A DNA stretch of 64,000 nucleotides from Vulcanimicrobium winogradskyi (GTDB taxonomy: Bacteria; Vulcanimicrobiota; Vulcanimicrobiia; Vulcanimicrobiales; Vulcanimicrobiaceae). Positions 26,303 through 36,800 of this stretch are shown here, in pieces. Within the stretch, counting starts at the first letter, position 1. The number at the start of each line of letters is the position of its first letter. The translations under genes and the position numbers were made by a program. Under the pieces are notes generated by a model, which was not told the origin of the DNA, made no database searches, and worked only from the letters and a program-made list of their open reading frames with translations. The stretch spans positions 248,001-312,000 of the forward strand of contig PLDA01000001.1 of the NCBI GenBank assembly GCA_003134965.1, written 5' to 3'.

Positions 26303-27339
26303 GACTCGAACTCCTGCCACGGGCGATAATCCCCCGCGACGACGTTGGTGTAGAGGCTCTCGGTGGTCGGATAAGGTTGCGCTTCCGCGGCGTCGGTCGC
26401 GTCGTTGGTTTCGCGGAGCACATCCTGCTTGAGCTGTCGTGCGCGTGCTTCGTCGATGACGCCGGCCTCGATCAAGACCTGCTCGAAGCGCGGGACGGGG
26501 TCGAGCTTGCGGTGTTCCTCGATCGTCTCGCGCGAGCGGTAGGTCCGATCGTCGTCGTCGGTCGAGTGCGAGAGGAAGCGGTAGCACTTTGCCTCGACGA
26601 TCGACGGGCCGCCGCCGCCGCGCGCTCGCTCGAGCGCCTCGTGCACGGCGATGAAGGCGGCGATCGGGCTGAAGCCGTCGCAAACGGCTCCGGGCAGGCC
26701 GTAGGCCGGCGCCTTGTCGGCGACGTTGGCGACCTTCATCTGCATCTCTTGGGGGGTCGAGATCGCCCACTCGTTGTTCTCGACCAGGAAGACGATCGGG
26801 AGTGCGTGGACCGCGGCGTAGTTGACCGATTCGTGCCACTCGCCTTGCGAGGTTGCGCCTTCACCGGTCGCGCAGAGGACGGCCCGGCCCGCTTCGCGGC
26901 GATACTTGAAGGCGGCCGCGACGCCGACCGCGTGCGTGCAGTGCCCGGCGATGATCGAGGAGATCGAGAGCACGCCGAGGTCGTGGTTCGTATAGTGGTT
27001 CGGGAACTGCCGCCCCATCGAGCGGTCCGTCACCCGGGCGAAGAGCGACGAGAGGATCTCGAACGCCGTCATGCCGACGCCGAGGGCGAGTCCGAGATCG
27101 CGATAGTAGGGAACCAAGACGTCCGCGCCCCGCTTGAACGCCATCGCGGCTCCGGCCTGGACCGCTTCGTGCCCCTCAGAGCCGAGTGCGAACGGGATCT
27201 TTCCCTGGCGGTTGAGCTGGAAACCACGGTTGTCGAGCTGGCGCTGCAGCAGCATGTTCCGGAGCATCGCGACGAGTTGCTCGTCGCTCAGCCCCGCCCG
27301 GTCGAGCTCCCGCCCGCGGGTGGCCGTGGTTTTCGGCAT
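26299..27339 (-). CDS. 2-oxoacid dehydrogenase E1 alpha subunit
   Basis: 346 residues. ThDP-binding motif GEGATSQGEWHESVN through FLVENNEWAIS (the G-x-G to N-N span). Other family blocks are FALGSEGHEAVQAGAA, YYRDLGLALGVGM, and the phosphorylation-loop-like RFLSHSTDDDDRTYR. First gene of the minus-strand E1alpha-E1beta-E2 operon. A 267-base divergent gap upstream separates it from the Vgb-like lipoprotein gene and should hold both promoters. Confidence 0.93.
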   Translation of the reverse strand: MPKTTATRGRELDRAGLSDEQLVAMLRNMLLQRQLDNRGFQLNRQGKIPFALGSEGHEAVQAGAAMAFKRGADVLVPYYRDLGLALGVGMTAFEILSSLFARVTDRSMGRQFPNHYTNHDLGVLSISSIIAGHCTHAVGVAAAFKYRREAGRAVLCATGEGATSQGEWHESVNYAAVHALPIVFLVENNEWAISTPQEMQMKVANVADKAPAYGLPGAVCDGFSPIAAFIAVHEALERARGGGGPSIVEAKCYRFLSHSTDDDDRTYRSRETIEEHRKLDPVPRFEQVLIEAGVIDEARARQLKQDVLRETNDATDAAEAQPYPTTESLYTNVVAGDYRPWQEFES

Positions 27340-27606
27340 CCTGTCGATCCCCTAGACCTCTGAGAAGTGAGAACCGCGGTTACTCGCGCGCGGGTGCCCG
27401 CGACTCCTGCGACGTGCTCGGCGGAGGGGCTCCGGCCCGACGGCGACGCGGGCAAGGCGGTCACATTCGGACAATCGGGACCGACCGTACCAAGGAAACG
27501 GCGGACGGGTTTCCAAGGTGCATCGTCCGGGCGGTCGGCTTCTCTCTTGTGCCGCTCGCCGTGCGACCGGGTCCGCACATCCTCCAGTCCTTCAGGTAGA
27601 GGAGTT

Positions 27607-29328
27607 ATGCGAATGGGCATTTTGCCCGCCATCCGTCATCGGTCATCGCACCTTGTGCTGCGCCTCGCCGGCGGCGCGATGATCGCCCTTCTCGCCGCAG
27701 GCTGCTCGGGCGGCGGCGGCAGCAGCCCCGCGACGCCGGCGACAACGCAGCAGCAGCCCAACAAGGGCACCGCGAGCGTGACGTTCACGATGAAGTGGAA
27801 CGACACGACACAGTCGGTCCGCCGCAGTCCGCGCTACGTCCCGGCGACGGCGCGCAGCGTTTCGGTCACGGTCAACGGCGGGACGCCGCAGTACCTGAAC
27901 GCGCCGGCCACGACGATCGTGATCGACGCGCCGGTCGGCACCGACACGTTTGTCTTCCAGACGTACGACGATCAGAACGGTCAGGGCAACGTCCTGAGCC
28001 GCGCCTCGGTGACGAAAGCGATCGTCCTCGGCGCCGCCAACACCGTCGCGGCGGTGCTGAACGGCGTGGTCAGCTCGGTAACGATCTCGCTCAGCAATCC
28101 CGCGCCCAACGCAGGGGTTCCCGCGACGGTCAACGTCAACGTCACCGCCAGGGACGCCGACGGTAACACGATCGTCGGCCCCGGCGACTACAGCGTGCCG
28201 ATCCACCTGGCGGTCAACGATTCGACGAACAGCGGGACGCTCTCGCTTTCGACGACGACCATTCCGAACTCGTCCACGACGACGACGCTGACCTACAACG
28301 GCGGGACGCTGAACAGCGGCCTGCCCGGCGGTCCGACCGCGACGGTCGTCGCCAACGGAACCGGCATCAGCTCGGTGTCGACGGCCTTTACGCCGACACC
28401 GACGTTCTACCAGTTCTCGATTCCGGTCGCTGCGAACCGCCCGCAGTGGATCGCGGCCGGCAGCGACGGCAACATGTGGTTTACCGAGAACCCGGGCGGC
28501 AAGGTAGCGCGGATCACGCCGGCGGGCGTGGTCACCGAGTTCACCGTGCCGACCGCGAACGCGCAGCCGCAGATGATCGTCGGTGCGTCGGACGGCAACC
28601 TGTGGTTCACCGAGTTCTCGACGACGCCGCCGCCCGGCACGAGCAAGATCGCGAAGGTCACGACGACGGGCACGTTTACCGAGTTCTCGACACTGTTCGC
28701 GCCGCCGCCGCCCGACAATCCGCTCGGGCTGGTCGACCGGCTCGACGGCAACATCTGGTACGTCGCCAACGGCAGCAGCCGTGTCGGCTTCCAGGGGATC
28801 AGCTCGGGGGTCGCAGGCGAGACGAGCATCCCGACTGCAAACTCTGGACCGTTCGGGATCGCGACCGCGCCCGACAACAACCTGTACTACACGGAATCCG
28901 CCACCGACAAGATCGGCCGGATCGCCGATCTGTTCACGGCGCAGTCCGAGATCAGCCTGACCGCCGGGACGGTCCCCGAATCGATCGTCCGCGGCCCCGA
29001 CGGCAACCTTTGGTTCGCCGAGTTCGGCAGCAACAAGATCGGCCGGCTCTCGCCGAACTCGTTCTCGGTGACGGGCGAGTTCCCGACGCTCACCCCGAAC
29101 TCAGGGCCGACCGGCATCACGGTCGGTCAAGACGGGGCCCTGTGGTTCACCGAGACCGGTCTCGATAAGATCGGCCGGATAACGACCGGCGGCACGGTCA
29201 CCGAGTACACCTCGCCGATTAGCGGACTCGGCCTGCGGGGGATCGCGGTCGCGCCTGACGGCTCGCTCTGGTTCGCCGAACCGGGCACCGGCCTCAATCC
29301 GGGCCGCATCGGAAAGCTGGTGTACTGA
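27607..29328 (+). CDS. Vgb-like beta-propeller lipoprotein
   Basis: 573 residues from ATG 27607, preceded by AGAGGAG. A lipoprotein signal ends in LLAAGC, so it is lipidated and exported. A beta-sandwich-like middle (SVSVTVNGGTPQYL, Ig-like) is followed by a propeller of repeated NHL/Vgb blades, for example SDGNMWFTENPGGKVARIT, DGNLWFAEFGSNKIGRL and DGALWFTETGLDKIGRI. These resemble virginiamycin B lyase, but such exported proteins with this repeat are usually of unknown function and probably not antibiotic lyases. It overlaps the next small lipoprotein frame as TGATG. Confidence 0.83.
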   Translation: MRMGILPAIRHRSSHLVLRLAGGAMIALLAAGCSGGGGSSPATPATTQQQPNKGTASVTFTMKWNDTTQSVRRSPRYVPATARSVSVTVNGGTPQYLNAPATTIVIDAPVGTDTFVFQTYDDQNGQGNVLSRASVTKAIVLGAANTVAAVLNGVVSSVTISLSNPAPNAGVPATVNVNVTARDADGNTIVGPGDYSVPIHLAVNDSTNSGTLSLSTTTIPNSSTTTTLTYNGGTLNSGLPGGPTATVVANGTGISSVSTAFTPTPTFYQFSIPVAANRPQWIAAGSDGNMWFTENPGGKVARITPAGVVTEFTVPTANAQPQMIVGASDGNLWFTEFSTTPPPGTSKIAKVTTTGTFTEFSTLFAPPPPDNPLGLVDRLDGNIWYVANGSSRVGFQGISSGVAGETSIPTANSGPFGIATAPDNNLYYTESATDKIGRIADLFTAQSEISLTAGTVPESIVRGPDGNLWFAEFGSNKIGRLSPNSFSVTGEFPTLTPNSGPTGITVGQDGALWFTETGLDKIGRITTGGTVTEYTSPISGLGLRGIAVAPDGSLWFAEPGTGLNPGRIGKLVY

Positions 29329-29354
29329 TGCGCACGAACAGAGAGGTTGTGTCC

Positions 29355-29879
29355 ATGCGCGTACGCAGCGGATTCGCCGCGCTCACGGTCGCTGCGGCGG
29401 TCTTGGTCGCGGGCTGCAACGGCGGCAGCACGAGCGCGCCCACGATCACCACGGGCATCGCGACGCCCACGCCGACCCCGACCCCGGTCGTGACTCCGAC
29501 GCCGACGCCGGTGCCGACCGCGACGCCGACGCCCACGCCGACACCGTCGCCCACACCGACGCCCGTCCCCGCCGCGATCGGTGGGAGCGCAGTCTCGCTC
29601 TCGCTCACGGCAGCCGGTACGAGCGCGCAGTTCACCGTCACCGAGAACAGCTACTCAGGCCCGCTCACCGCGGCCAACGGCAGCCCCTCGTGCGCGGGGA
29701 TCGCGACGTTCTCTCCGGCCGCCGGGACCGGTCCCAGCGCGACGTTCACCGTCACGGCGGTAGCCGCCGGTACGTGTACGATCGTCGTCACCGACAACCA
29801 CGGCGGCTCCGTCGGGGTGAACGTCTCGGTCACGACGACGACCGGAACGATCAGCGGCATTCGGCGCAGTCAGCACTGA
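29355..29879 (+). CDS. small lipoprotein with Pro-Thr repeat stalk
   Basis: 174 residues from ATG 29355 with AGAGAGG upstream; a start at 29328 is also in frame and overlaps the previous stop. A lipobox (LVAGC) is followed by a stalk of PTPTP repeats (residues about 38-75) and a C-terminal beta domain with two cysteines (SCAGIATFSP, GTCTIVVTD). It looks like a surface-exposed, extended protein made with the Vgb-like lipoprotein. Function unknown. Confidence 0.7.
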   Translation: MRVRSGFAALTVAAAVLVAGCNGGSTSAPTITTGIATPTPTPTPVVTPTPTPVPTATPTPTPTPSPTPTPVPAAIGGSAVSLSLTAAGTSAQFTVTENSYSGPLTAANGSPSCAGIATFSPAAGTGPSATFTVTAVAAGTCTIVVTDNHGGSVGVNVSVTTTTGTISGIRRSQH

Positions 29880-29905
29880 CGCGCTGATCCACCCGCACTC
29901 AGAGA

Positions 29906-29939
29906 AAGGCCCGTCGCGACTCCGGTCGCGACGGGCCTT
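29906..29939. terminator. strong bidirectional hairpin terminator
   Basis: AAGGCCCGTCGCGA and TCGCGACGGGCCTT form a 14-base perfect stem with a 6-base loop. It lies between the convergent lipoprotein and SRPBCC genes. The A and T ends make it symmetrical, so it can serve both strands. Confidence 0.85.
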
Positions 29940-29962
29940 CGTCTGTCCGTGACGAGTGGTGG

Positions 29963-30409
29963 CTAAACCGGCGCGGGCGGCGACGTCGCGGCGCGGAGCG
30001 CAAGCCGCTGCGCCATATCGGCGATGAACGGCTCGAGACGTCGCCGCACGAGCCAGCCCATCCCGGGGACGAGCGGCTCGAAGTGCGCTTGCCACCGAAT
30101 CGCCGTTCCCCCGTCCGGTGTCGACTGGAGCGTCACATCGGCGCGGTAGTCGCGCACGGGCAGCCCGGAGAGCAACTGGTATGCCAGCCAATGCGGCGGC
30201 TCGAATGCGACCACGCATTCGCGCGTCACATTCTTGCCGTACGTGAAACGGCGAATCGCACCGACGCCGTCGGGTGGCGGCGAGCCCTCGCGTTCGAGTT
30301 CGGCCGAGGCGAACGGCGTCCACTCCGGCCAGCCGCGTGCGTCGGCGAGCAGCCCCCAGACGCGGTCGACCGGCGCGGAGGATCGCGCCGAGACGTCGAT
30401 CTTCGGCAC
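29963..30409 (-). CDS. SRPBCC/polyketide-cyclase-like protein
   Basis: 148-residue START-like (Bet v1) fold: SARSSAPVDRVWGLLADARG at the N-terminus with WPEWTPF, a beta sheet (YRADVTLQSTPDGGTAIRW) and a long C-terminal helix (RRRLEPFIADMAQRLALRA). These bind hydrophobic ligands. It begins one base after the stop of the acyl-CoA synthetase gene, so the two are co-transcribed; a role in lipid handling is inferred. Confidence 0.8.
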   Translation of the reverse strand: MPKIDVSARSSAPVDRVWGLLADARGWPEWTPFASAELEREGSPPPDGVGAIRRFTYGKNVTRECVVAFEPPHWLAYQLLSGLPVRDYRADVTLQSTPDGGTAIRWQAHFEPLVPGMGWLVRRRLEPFIADMAQRLALRAATSPPAPV

Positions 30410-30410
30410 G

Positions 30411-32072
30411 TTAGGCCGTAACGATCTTGGCGGCGTTCTCCAGGCCGAGCGTGGCGATCGACTCCTCGCGCATCTTGTACTTCTGGACCTTGCCGCTCAC
30501 CGTCATCGGCCAGCCTTCGACGAACATCACGTAGCGCGGGATCTTGTAGTGCGCGATCTTGCCCTTGCAGTACTCGCGCACGTCCTCGGCGGAGAGCGCC
30601 GCGCCGTCGTGCACGATCACCCAGGCGCACAGCTCCTCACCGTAGCGCTCGTCGGGGACGCCGACCACCTGCACGTCCTTGATCGCCGGGTGCGTGTAGA
30701 GGAACTCCTCGACTTCGCGGGGGTAGACGTTCTCGCCGCCGCGGATCACCATGTCCTTGATGCGCCCGCTGATGTTGACGTAGCCGTCGCCGTCCATCGA
30801 GGCGATGTCGCCGGTGTGCATGTAGCGCGCGGCGTCGATCGCGCCCGCCGTCGCCTCCGCGTTCTCCCAGTAGCCGAGCATCACGCTGTAACCGCGCGTG
30901 CACAGCTCGCCCGGCGTTTCGCGTGGGACGATCCGGCCGTCGCCGTCGACGATCTTCACCTCGATGTGCGGGTGGACGCGGCCGACCGTCGCGGTGCGCT
31001 TCTCGAGCGGGTCGTCGGTCATCGTCTGCGTCGAGACCGGCGAGGTCTCGGTCATCCCGTAGCAGATGGTGACCTCCGGCATGTGCATCTCGCTCTGCAC
31101 GCGTTTCATCACCTCGACCGGACAGGGCGAGCCGGCCATGATCCCGGTGCGCAGCGTCGAGAGGTCGTACGTTTTGAAATTCGGCAGCGCGAGCGCCGCG
31201 ATGAACATCGTCGGTACGCCGTAGAACGACGTACACTTCTCGGCGACCACGGCCGCCAGCGAGAGTTCGGGATCGAAGGTCCAATTCGGGATGACGATCG
31301 CCGCGCCGTGCGTCGTGCACGCCAGGTTCCCGAGCACCATCCCGAAGCAGTGGTAGAACGGCACCGGGATGCAGACGCGATCGGCCTCGGTGTAGCGGCA
31401 ACCTTCGCCGATGAAGAACCCGTTGTTGAGGATGTTGTGGTGCGAGAGGGTCGCGCCCTTCGGGAAGCCGGTAGTCCCCGACGTGTACTGGATGTTGATC
31501 GGCTCGTCGAACTGGCAGCGCGCCTTGCGCTCCGCGAGCGCCGCGTCGTCGACCTCGCCCGCGCAGGCGACGTAGTCGTCCCAGCCGGTCTCGCCTTCGT
31601 CGGGCTCGGTAGCGCCGACGATCACCACTTCCCGAAGCGTGGGCAGCGAGGCGCGCACCTCGCGCACCATCACGAGGTACTCGCTGGTCTTGTAGCGGTC
31701 GAGCAAAACGAGGGTGCTGACGCCGCTCTGGCGCAGCGCGTACTCGAGTTCCGAGAGCCGGTAGGCGGGGTTCACGTTCACCAGGACCGCGCCGATCTTC
31801 GCGGTGGCGTACTGCACGAGTACCCACTCGAGCGAGTTCGGCGACCAGATCCCGACCCGCTCGCCGTGCTTGACGCCGGCGGCGAGGAACGCCTTCGCCA
31901 GCCGGTCGGTCTCGGCGGCGAACTGCGTGTAGGTCAGCCGGCGGTTCTGGTGGACCGCGACGACCGCATCACTGTTCGGAAAGCGTCGCGCGATGCGGTC
32001 CAGGTTGTCGCCGACCGTCTCCCCGAGGAGCGGAACGGGGCTGGCACCGTGAGCGTAGGACGGAAGCGCCAT
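30411..32072 (-). CDS. acyl-CoA synthetase (AMP-forming), FadD-like
   Basis: 553-residue ANL-family ligase. Key motifs: IQYTSGTTGFPKGATLSHHN (P-loop), CYGMTETSPVS, YMHTGDIASMDGDGY, RGGENVYPREVEEF and VSGKVQKYKMRE (C-terminal lysine). Related to medium-chain and 3-hydroxy-acid CoA ligases. It differs from the ligase at 6.3 kb in motif detail, so the two are not recent duplicates. It is divergent from an M20 amidohydrolase with a gap of only 42 bases. Confidence 0.92.
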   Translation of the reverse strand: MALPSYAHGASPVPLLGETVGDNLDRIARRFPNSDAVVAVHQNRRLTYTQFAAETDRLAKAFLAAGVKHGERVGIWSPNSLEWVLVQYATAKIGAVLVNVNPAYRLSELEYALRQSGVSTLVLLDRYKTSEYLVMVREVRASLPTLREVVIVGATEPDEGETGWDDYVACAGEVDDAALAERKARCQFDEPINIQYTSGTTGFPKGATLSHHNILNNGFFIGEGCRYTEADRVCIPVPFYHCFGMVLGNLACTTHGAAIVIPNWTFDPELSLAAVVAEKCTSFYGVPTMFIAALALPNFKTYDLSTLRTGIMAGSPCPVEVMKRVQSEMHMPEVTICYGMTETSPVSTQTMTDDPLEKRTATVGRVHPHIEVKIVDGDGRIVPRETPGELCTRGYSVMLGYWENAEATAGAIDAARYMHTGDIASMDGDGYVNISGRIKDMVIRGGENVYPREVEEFLYTHPAIKDVQVVGVPDERYGEELCAWVIVHDGAALSAEDVREYCKGKIAHYKIPRYVMFVEGWPMTVSGKVQKYKMREESIATLGLENAAKIVTA

Positions 32073-32114
32073 CGATGAATGTCACGGCATGGGCACGCCG
32101 AACCCCTGCCGACG

Positions 32115-33269
32115 ATGACCCCAACCACCGCCCTGCACGATGACTTGGTCGCGACCCGCCGGCGGCTGCACGCGCAGCCCGAGCTCTCGATGGTGGAGCA
32201 CGAGACCGCCGCGTACGTCGCGGAGCAGCTGCACGGCCTTGCCCTCGACGAGGTGCGCACAGGGATCGGGATCACCGGGGTGCTGGGGACGCTCAAAGGC
32301 GGCGAGCCGGGTCCGGTGACGCTGCTGCGTGCCGACATGGACGCGCTGCCGATCACCGAGGTCGTCGACGTCCCGTACAAGTCGACCCGGCCCGGGGTGA
32401 TGCACGCCTGCGGACACGACGGGCACGTCGCAATTCTCCTTGCGGCGGCGCGCACGCTCGCCGCGCGCCGCGCCGAGGTGCCGGGGACGCTCGTCTTCTG
32501 TTTTCAGCCCGGTGAAGAAGGGCACGCCGGCGCGAAGAAGATGATGGACGACGGCGCGCTCGAGAACCCGCACGTCGACCGCACCTTCGCGCTGCATCTC
32601 TTCAGCGGGCTCGACGTCGGAAAGATCGGCGTGCGCGACGGCGCGTTCTTCGCCTCGGCAGACGAGTTCGACCTGACGATCCGCGGCAAGGGTGGACACG
32701 GCGCGATGCCGCAGCTCGCGGTCGATCCGGTCGCGGCCGGCGCCTATGTCGTGACCATGCTGCAGACGATCGTCTCGCGCGAGATCGCGCCGAAAGACCC
32801 GGCGGTCGTCACGGTCGGCCAATTCGTGAGCGGCACGACCTTCAATGTCATCCCCGACGAAGCGAAGATGAAGGGAACCGTGCGCGCGTTCGATGCCGAA
32901 GTGCGCAAGTCGATGCCGGAGCGGATGCGCCGCATCCTCGAAGGTCTGTCGACGGCGCTGCGCTTCGACTATGATTTCGACTACCACTGGTCGTATCCGC
33001 CGACCGTCAACTCGCGCGAGATGAACGACGTCGTCCGCGAAGTCGGCCGGCGCGAGCTCGGCGCGCAGAACGTCGTCGAGCACGACATCGTGATGTGGGC
33101 GGAGGACATGTCGTTCATGCAAGAAGTGCGCCCGGGCGCGTACTTCATCGTTGGCGCACGCGGCGGCCTCGAGACCTCGTTCCCGCATCACAACGCGCGG
33201 TTCGACATCGACGAGCGCGCGCTCGACATCGGATACCGGATGATGACCGCGCTTGGCCTCGTCGGCTGA
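32115..33269 (+). CDS. M20 family amidohydrolase (IAA-amino acid / N-acyl amino acid hydrolase type)
   Basis: 384 residues from ATG 32115; ATG 32079 is an alternative. Zinc ligands are in HACGHDGHVAIL and QPGEEGHAGA, preceded by RADMDALPITE. A dimerisation domain follows (GKGGHGAMPQLAVDPVAAGA). Members hydrolyse N-acyl amino acids such as hippurate or auxin conjugates. An adjacent acyl-CoA synthetase suggests the released acid could be activated and degraded (inference). Confidence 0.88.
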   Translation: MTPTTALHDDLVATRRRLHAQPELSMVEHETAAYVAEQLHGLALDEVRTGIGITGVLGTLKGGEPGPVTLLRADMDALPITEVVDVPYKSTRPGVMHACGHDGHVAILLAAARTLAARRAEVPGTLVFCFQPGEEGHAGAKKMMDDGALENPHVDRTFALHLFSGLDVGKIGVRDGAFFASADEFDLTIRGKGGHGAMPQLAVDPVAAGAYVVTMLQTIVSREIAPKDPAVVTVGQFVSGTTFNVIPDEAKMKGTVRAFDAEVRKSMPERMRRILEGLSTALRFDYDFDYHWSYPPTVNSREMNDVVREVGRRELGAQNVVEHDIVMWAEDMSFMQEVRPGAYFIVGARGGLETSFPHHNARFDIDERALDIGYRMMTALGLVG

Positions 33270-33288
33270 CCATCCTTCAATTGTCAAC

Positions 33289-33309
33289 CTGACCCTCGAC
33301 AGGCTCAGC
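33289..33309 (+). repeat. degenerate dispersed repeat
   Basis: ACCCTCGACAGGCTCAGC resembles the repeat at 2105-2127 with one gap and a few mismatches. It lies 20 bases after the stop of the amidohydrolase gene, again at a gene boundary. Confidence 0.45.
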
Positions 33310-33382
33310 AAGCTCCCATCCTGGCCTCGAACCTTTCCCAGCCGGCGAGCGTACCGTCGGTATAACCTAACGAGGAGCAATC

Positions 33383-33751
33383 GTGTACGCACCGCAGACC
33401 GAGCTCGTTCCCGCGCCCGTCGTCGTTCGTTTGATCGGGGTTCTCGACGACGACTTGATCGCTGCTTTCGGCGCGCTGGAGCGCGGACTGGTCGGTGCCG
33501 TGGGCGCGACGGTCGTCGTCGACGTCCGTGACGTGAACCTGCTGGGCGAGGGAGAGATGGATGCGCTGGCCGGCGTCGTCGCCGGAGCGCGCCGCGAAGG
33601 GCGCGACGTTCGCCTCGACGCGCGCAGCTTGGCCTGGAAGCGCGTGGCGAAGAAGAATCTTTCCGGCCAGCCGGGCGTCGACGCGCAACTTCGTTCCGGC
33701 GCGCGCCGGACGGTGATCCTGGCGCACAGCGTACGACACAAGCGCCGCTGA
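33383..33751 (+). CDS. small STAS-like protein
   Basis: 122 residues from GTG 33383, preceded by GAGGAG. The pattern VVVRLIGVLDDDLIAAFGAL, TVVVDVRDVNLLGEGEMDAL and GRDVRLDARS is that of a STAS/anti-sigma-antagonist-like alpha-beta fold. The usual DSSG phosphorylation loop is replaced by NLLGEG, so it would not be phosphorylated in the normal way. A TATAAC at 33361-33366 may be its -10. Family assignment is tentative. Confidence 0.55.
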   Translation: MYAPQTELVPAPVVVRLIGVLDDDLIAAFGALERGLVGAVGATVVVDVRDVNLLGEGEMDALAGVVAGARREGRDVRLDARSLAWKRVAKKNLSGQPGVDAQLRSGARRTVILAHSVRHKRR

Positions 33752-33827
33752 TTCGCCTTTTGGCCAAAGTGGTGCACCGTTTGTCGAATGACAGGGCACC
33801 CCTTTTGGCCGTATTGTCGAAGCTCAG

Positions 33828-36800
33828 ATGCGCCACGACGAGCATGACGCGTGCGGCGTCGGCTTTCTGGCCGACCTTTCGCACCGCAGCGGCACCCACG
33901 AAGTCGTTCGCCTCGCCCTGACCGCGGTCGGCGCGATGGAGCACCGTGGCGCGCGGGCGGCCGACGGCCGCACGGGTGACGGCGCGGGGATCCTGCTCGA
34001 GACGCCGCGGACGCTGTTCCTGCGATATCTGGCCGAGAAGCACGTCCGGGTCCCCGAGCAGCACCTGGCGGCGGTGTGCGTCTTCCTCCCGATCGACGAG
34101 GATCTCGCCGCGGCGATGCGCGCGCGGATCGAACACGCGATCCGGGCGGAAGCGGTCAAGCCGATGGCGTGGCGCGTGCCGCCGGTCGATCGCAGCGTGC
34201 TCGGAAAGCAAGCCGCGTCAGGTGCGCCCTCGTACGAACAGTTGCTGGTCGACGTCGGGCCGGGGAACGCGCGCGAGCGGATGCGCTCGGTGCGCCGGGC
34301 GGTCATCCGCACGCTCCGCGACGAGGGCGACCTGGCCACGCTGGTGAGCGCGTCGACGACGAAGGTCGTGTACAAAGGACTGCTCTCGTCGACGGAGCTC
34401 GGCGCGTACTTCGCCGACCTGCGCGATCCGGCGTGCGTCTCGCGCTATGCGGTGTTCCATCAGCGCTTCAGCACGAACACCTCGCCGAGCTGGCGGCTCG
34501 TGCAGCCGTTCGGGACGATCGCGCACAACGGCGAGATCGACACGATCACCGGCAACCGCGCATGGATGCGTGCGCGCGGCGTGCTCTCGCCGCGCGGCGC
34601 GAGCGACTCGCTCGAGTTCGACGTCGCGCTCGACGCGATGGTCGGCGCCGGCTACCGTGTCGACGAGGCGGTCGATCTGATGCTCGCGCCGGTGATCGAC
34701 GACGACGACCGGCTGCGCGCCTACTACGACGCGCACATCCCGACCGTCGAGCCGTGGGACGGCCCGGCCGCGATCGTGTTCGCCGAGGGCGACCGCGTCG
34801 GTGCCGCGCTCGACCGCAGCGGCTTCCGCCCGCTGCGCTGGTGCCGCACCGAGTCGGGGAAAGTGCTCGCGGCCTCCGAGGCCGGCGTCATCGACTTCGG
34901 CGACGATCCGATCGTCGAGCGCGGCCGCCTCGGACCGGGCGAACGGATCCTGGTGCGCTTCGCGACCGGCGAGCTGATTCGGCCGGACGCGTTCCGCGCG
35001 CTGCGCCGTGAGAACGCCGACTTCCGCTCGACCGTTGCGTCGTGGCGTTTCGAACCGCCGGCGGAGAGCGCGCGCGAGGTCGAGCCCGCCGCGCTGAAGC
35101 GCGATCTGGTGCGCTTCGGCTACACGGCCGACGAGCTGAAGCAGATCGTCTCGTCGCTCGCCGGCGGTGCCGAACCGATGTGGTCGATGGGCGACGACGC
35201 CGCGCCGGCGTTCCTCTCGCGCCGTCTGCCGGTGACCGAATATCTGCGCCAGCGATTCGCCCAAGTGACGAACCCGCCGATCGACGCGTTGCGCGAGGGC
35301 TTCGTCTTCGATATGCGCGCGTTCGTCGGCAGCGGTGACACGAACGGTGACGTTCCGGCGCCTGGGAGCATCGTCGCGGTCGACACGGCGGTGCTCGAGG
35401 AGGGTGCGTTCGACGCGCTGGCCTACGACGCACGGCTGATCCCGTACCGCATCGCGCTCGACTGCGCCGGTACGACGCTGAGCGCGCGCATCGCGGCGAT
35501 CTGCGACGATGCCGAGCGCGCCGTGCACGACGGTGCATCGTACCTCGTCCTCGACGATCGCAGCGCGGTGCTCCCGGTCCCCGCCGTGCTCGCCGCCGGA
35601 GCCGTGCACCAGCGCCTCACCGCAGCCGGGCTGCGCCTGCAAGCCTCGATCGCGGCCTGCGACGGGTTCGCGCGCGACGCGCACGGCTGCGCCGCCGTGA
35701 TCGCCGCCGGCGCGAACGTCGTCACGCCGTGGCTGGCCGCGCGTGCCGCAGCCGCCGAGACCGGCTCGGCGACGCCGCTGCTCGAGACGCTGCGCTTCGC
35801 GCTGGTCAAGGTGTTGGCGAAGCTGGGGATCTGCACGCTGCGGTCGTACGTCGGCGCCCAGACCTTCGAGGCGCTGGGACTGAGCCACGAGATCATCCGG
35901 ATCTGCTTCCCGGGGATGACGACGCACGTCGCATCGCTCGGCTTCGAAGAGATCGAAGCGGATCTCCGGTCGTGGGAGGCGCTCGCGAACGAAGGCGCGG
36001 AGCCGCCGCAGCGCGGGCTCTTCCGCTATCGTCGCGACGGCGTGAAGCACCACTACGATCCCACGCTCTTGAAGAATTTGCGCAAGACGATCGTCGCGCG
36101 CGACGACGCCGCGTTCCTCGCGCTCTCCGATCAGCTCGAGGAGCGCGAGACGATCGCCCTGCGCGATTTGATCGAGCCGGTCGCGCTCGGCGATCCGATC
36201 CCGCTCGAGGAGGTCGAACCGGAAGACGCGATCGTGTCGCGCTTCGTCACCGCCGCGATGTCGCTCGGCGCGCTCGGCCCCGAGGCGCACGAGGCCGTCG
36301 CGCTGGGCGCGAAGCTGGCCGGCGCGCGCAGCAACGGCGGCGAGGGCGGCGAGGATCCGACCCGCACCCTCAACGCGATCAAGCAAGTCGCGTCGGCACG
36401 CTTCGGCGTTGCGCCGGAGTACCTCGCGACCGCCGAGGAGCTCGAGATCAAGATCGCGCAGGGCGCGAAGCCCGGCGAGGGCGGACAGATCCCCGGCTTC
36501 AAGGTGACCGCGGAGATCGCCGCGCTGCGCGGCGCGGTGACGGGCCAATCGCTCGTCTCGCCGCCGCCGCACCACGACATCTACTCGATCGAAGACCTCG
36601 CCCAGCTGATCTACGATCTGCGTCGCGCGAACGCGAAGGCGACGATCGCGGTCAAGCTGGTCGCGCAGTCCGGGATCGGCTACGTGGCGAGCGGCGTCGC
36701 CAAAGCGCGCGCCGACGTCGTTCACATCGCGGGGCACGACGGCGGAACCGGCGCGTCGCCGCTCGGTTCGATCAAGCACGCGGGGCTGCCGTGGGAGCTC

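Noticed and set aside
27340..27606. Possible riboswitch or structured leader before the Vgb-like lipoprotein
   Set aside because: No GEMM, cobalamin, TPP or other known core was found; the 267 bases look like an ordinary divergent promoter region.
33751..33827. Repeated CCTTTTGGCC in the gltB leader as operator pair
   Set aside because: Two short, imperfect copies with no symmetry; could be chance in a promoter region.
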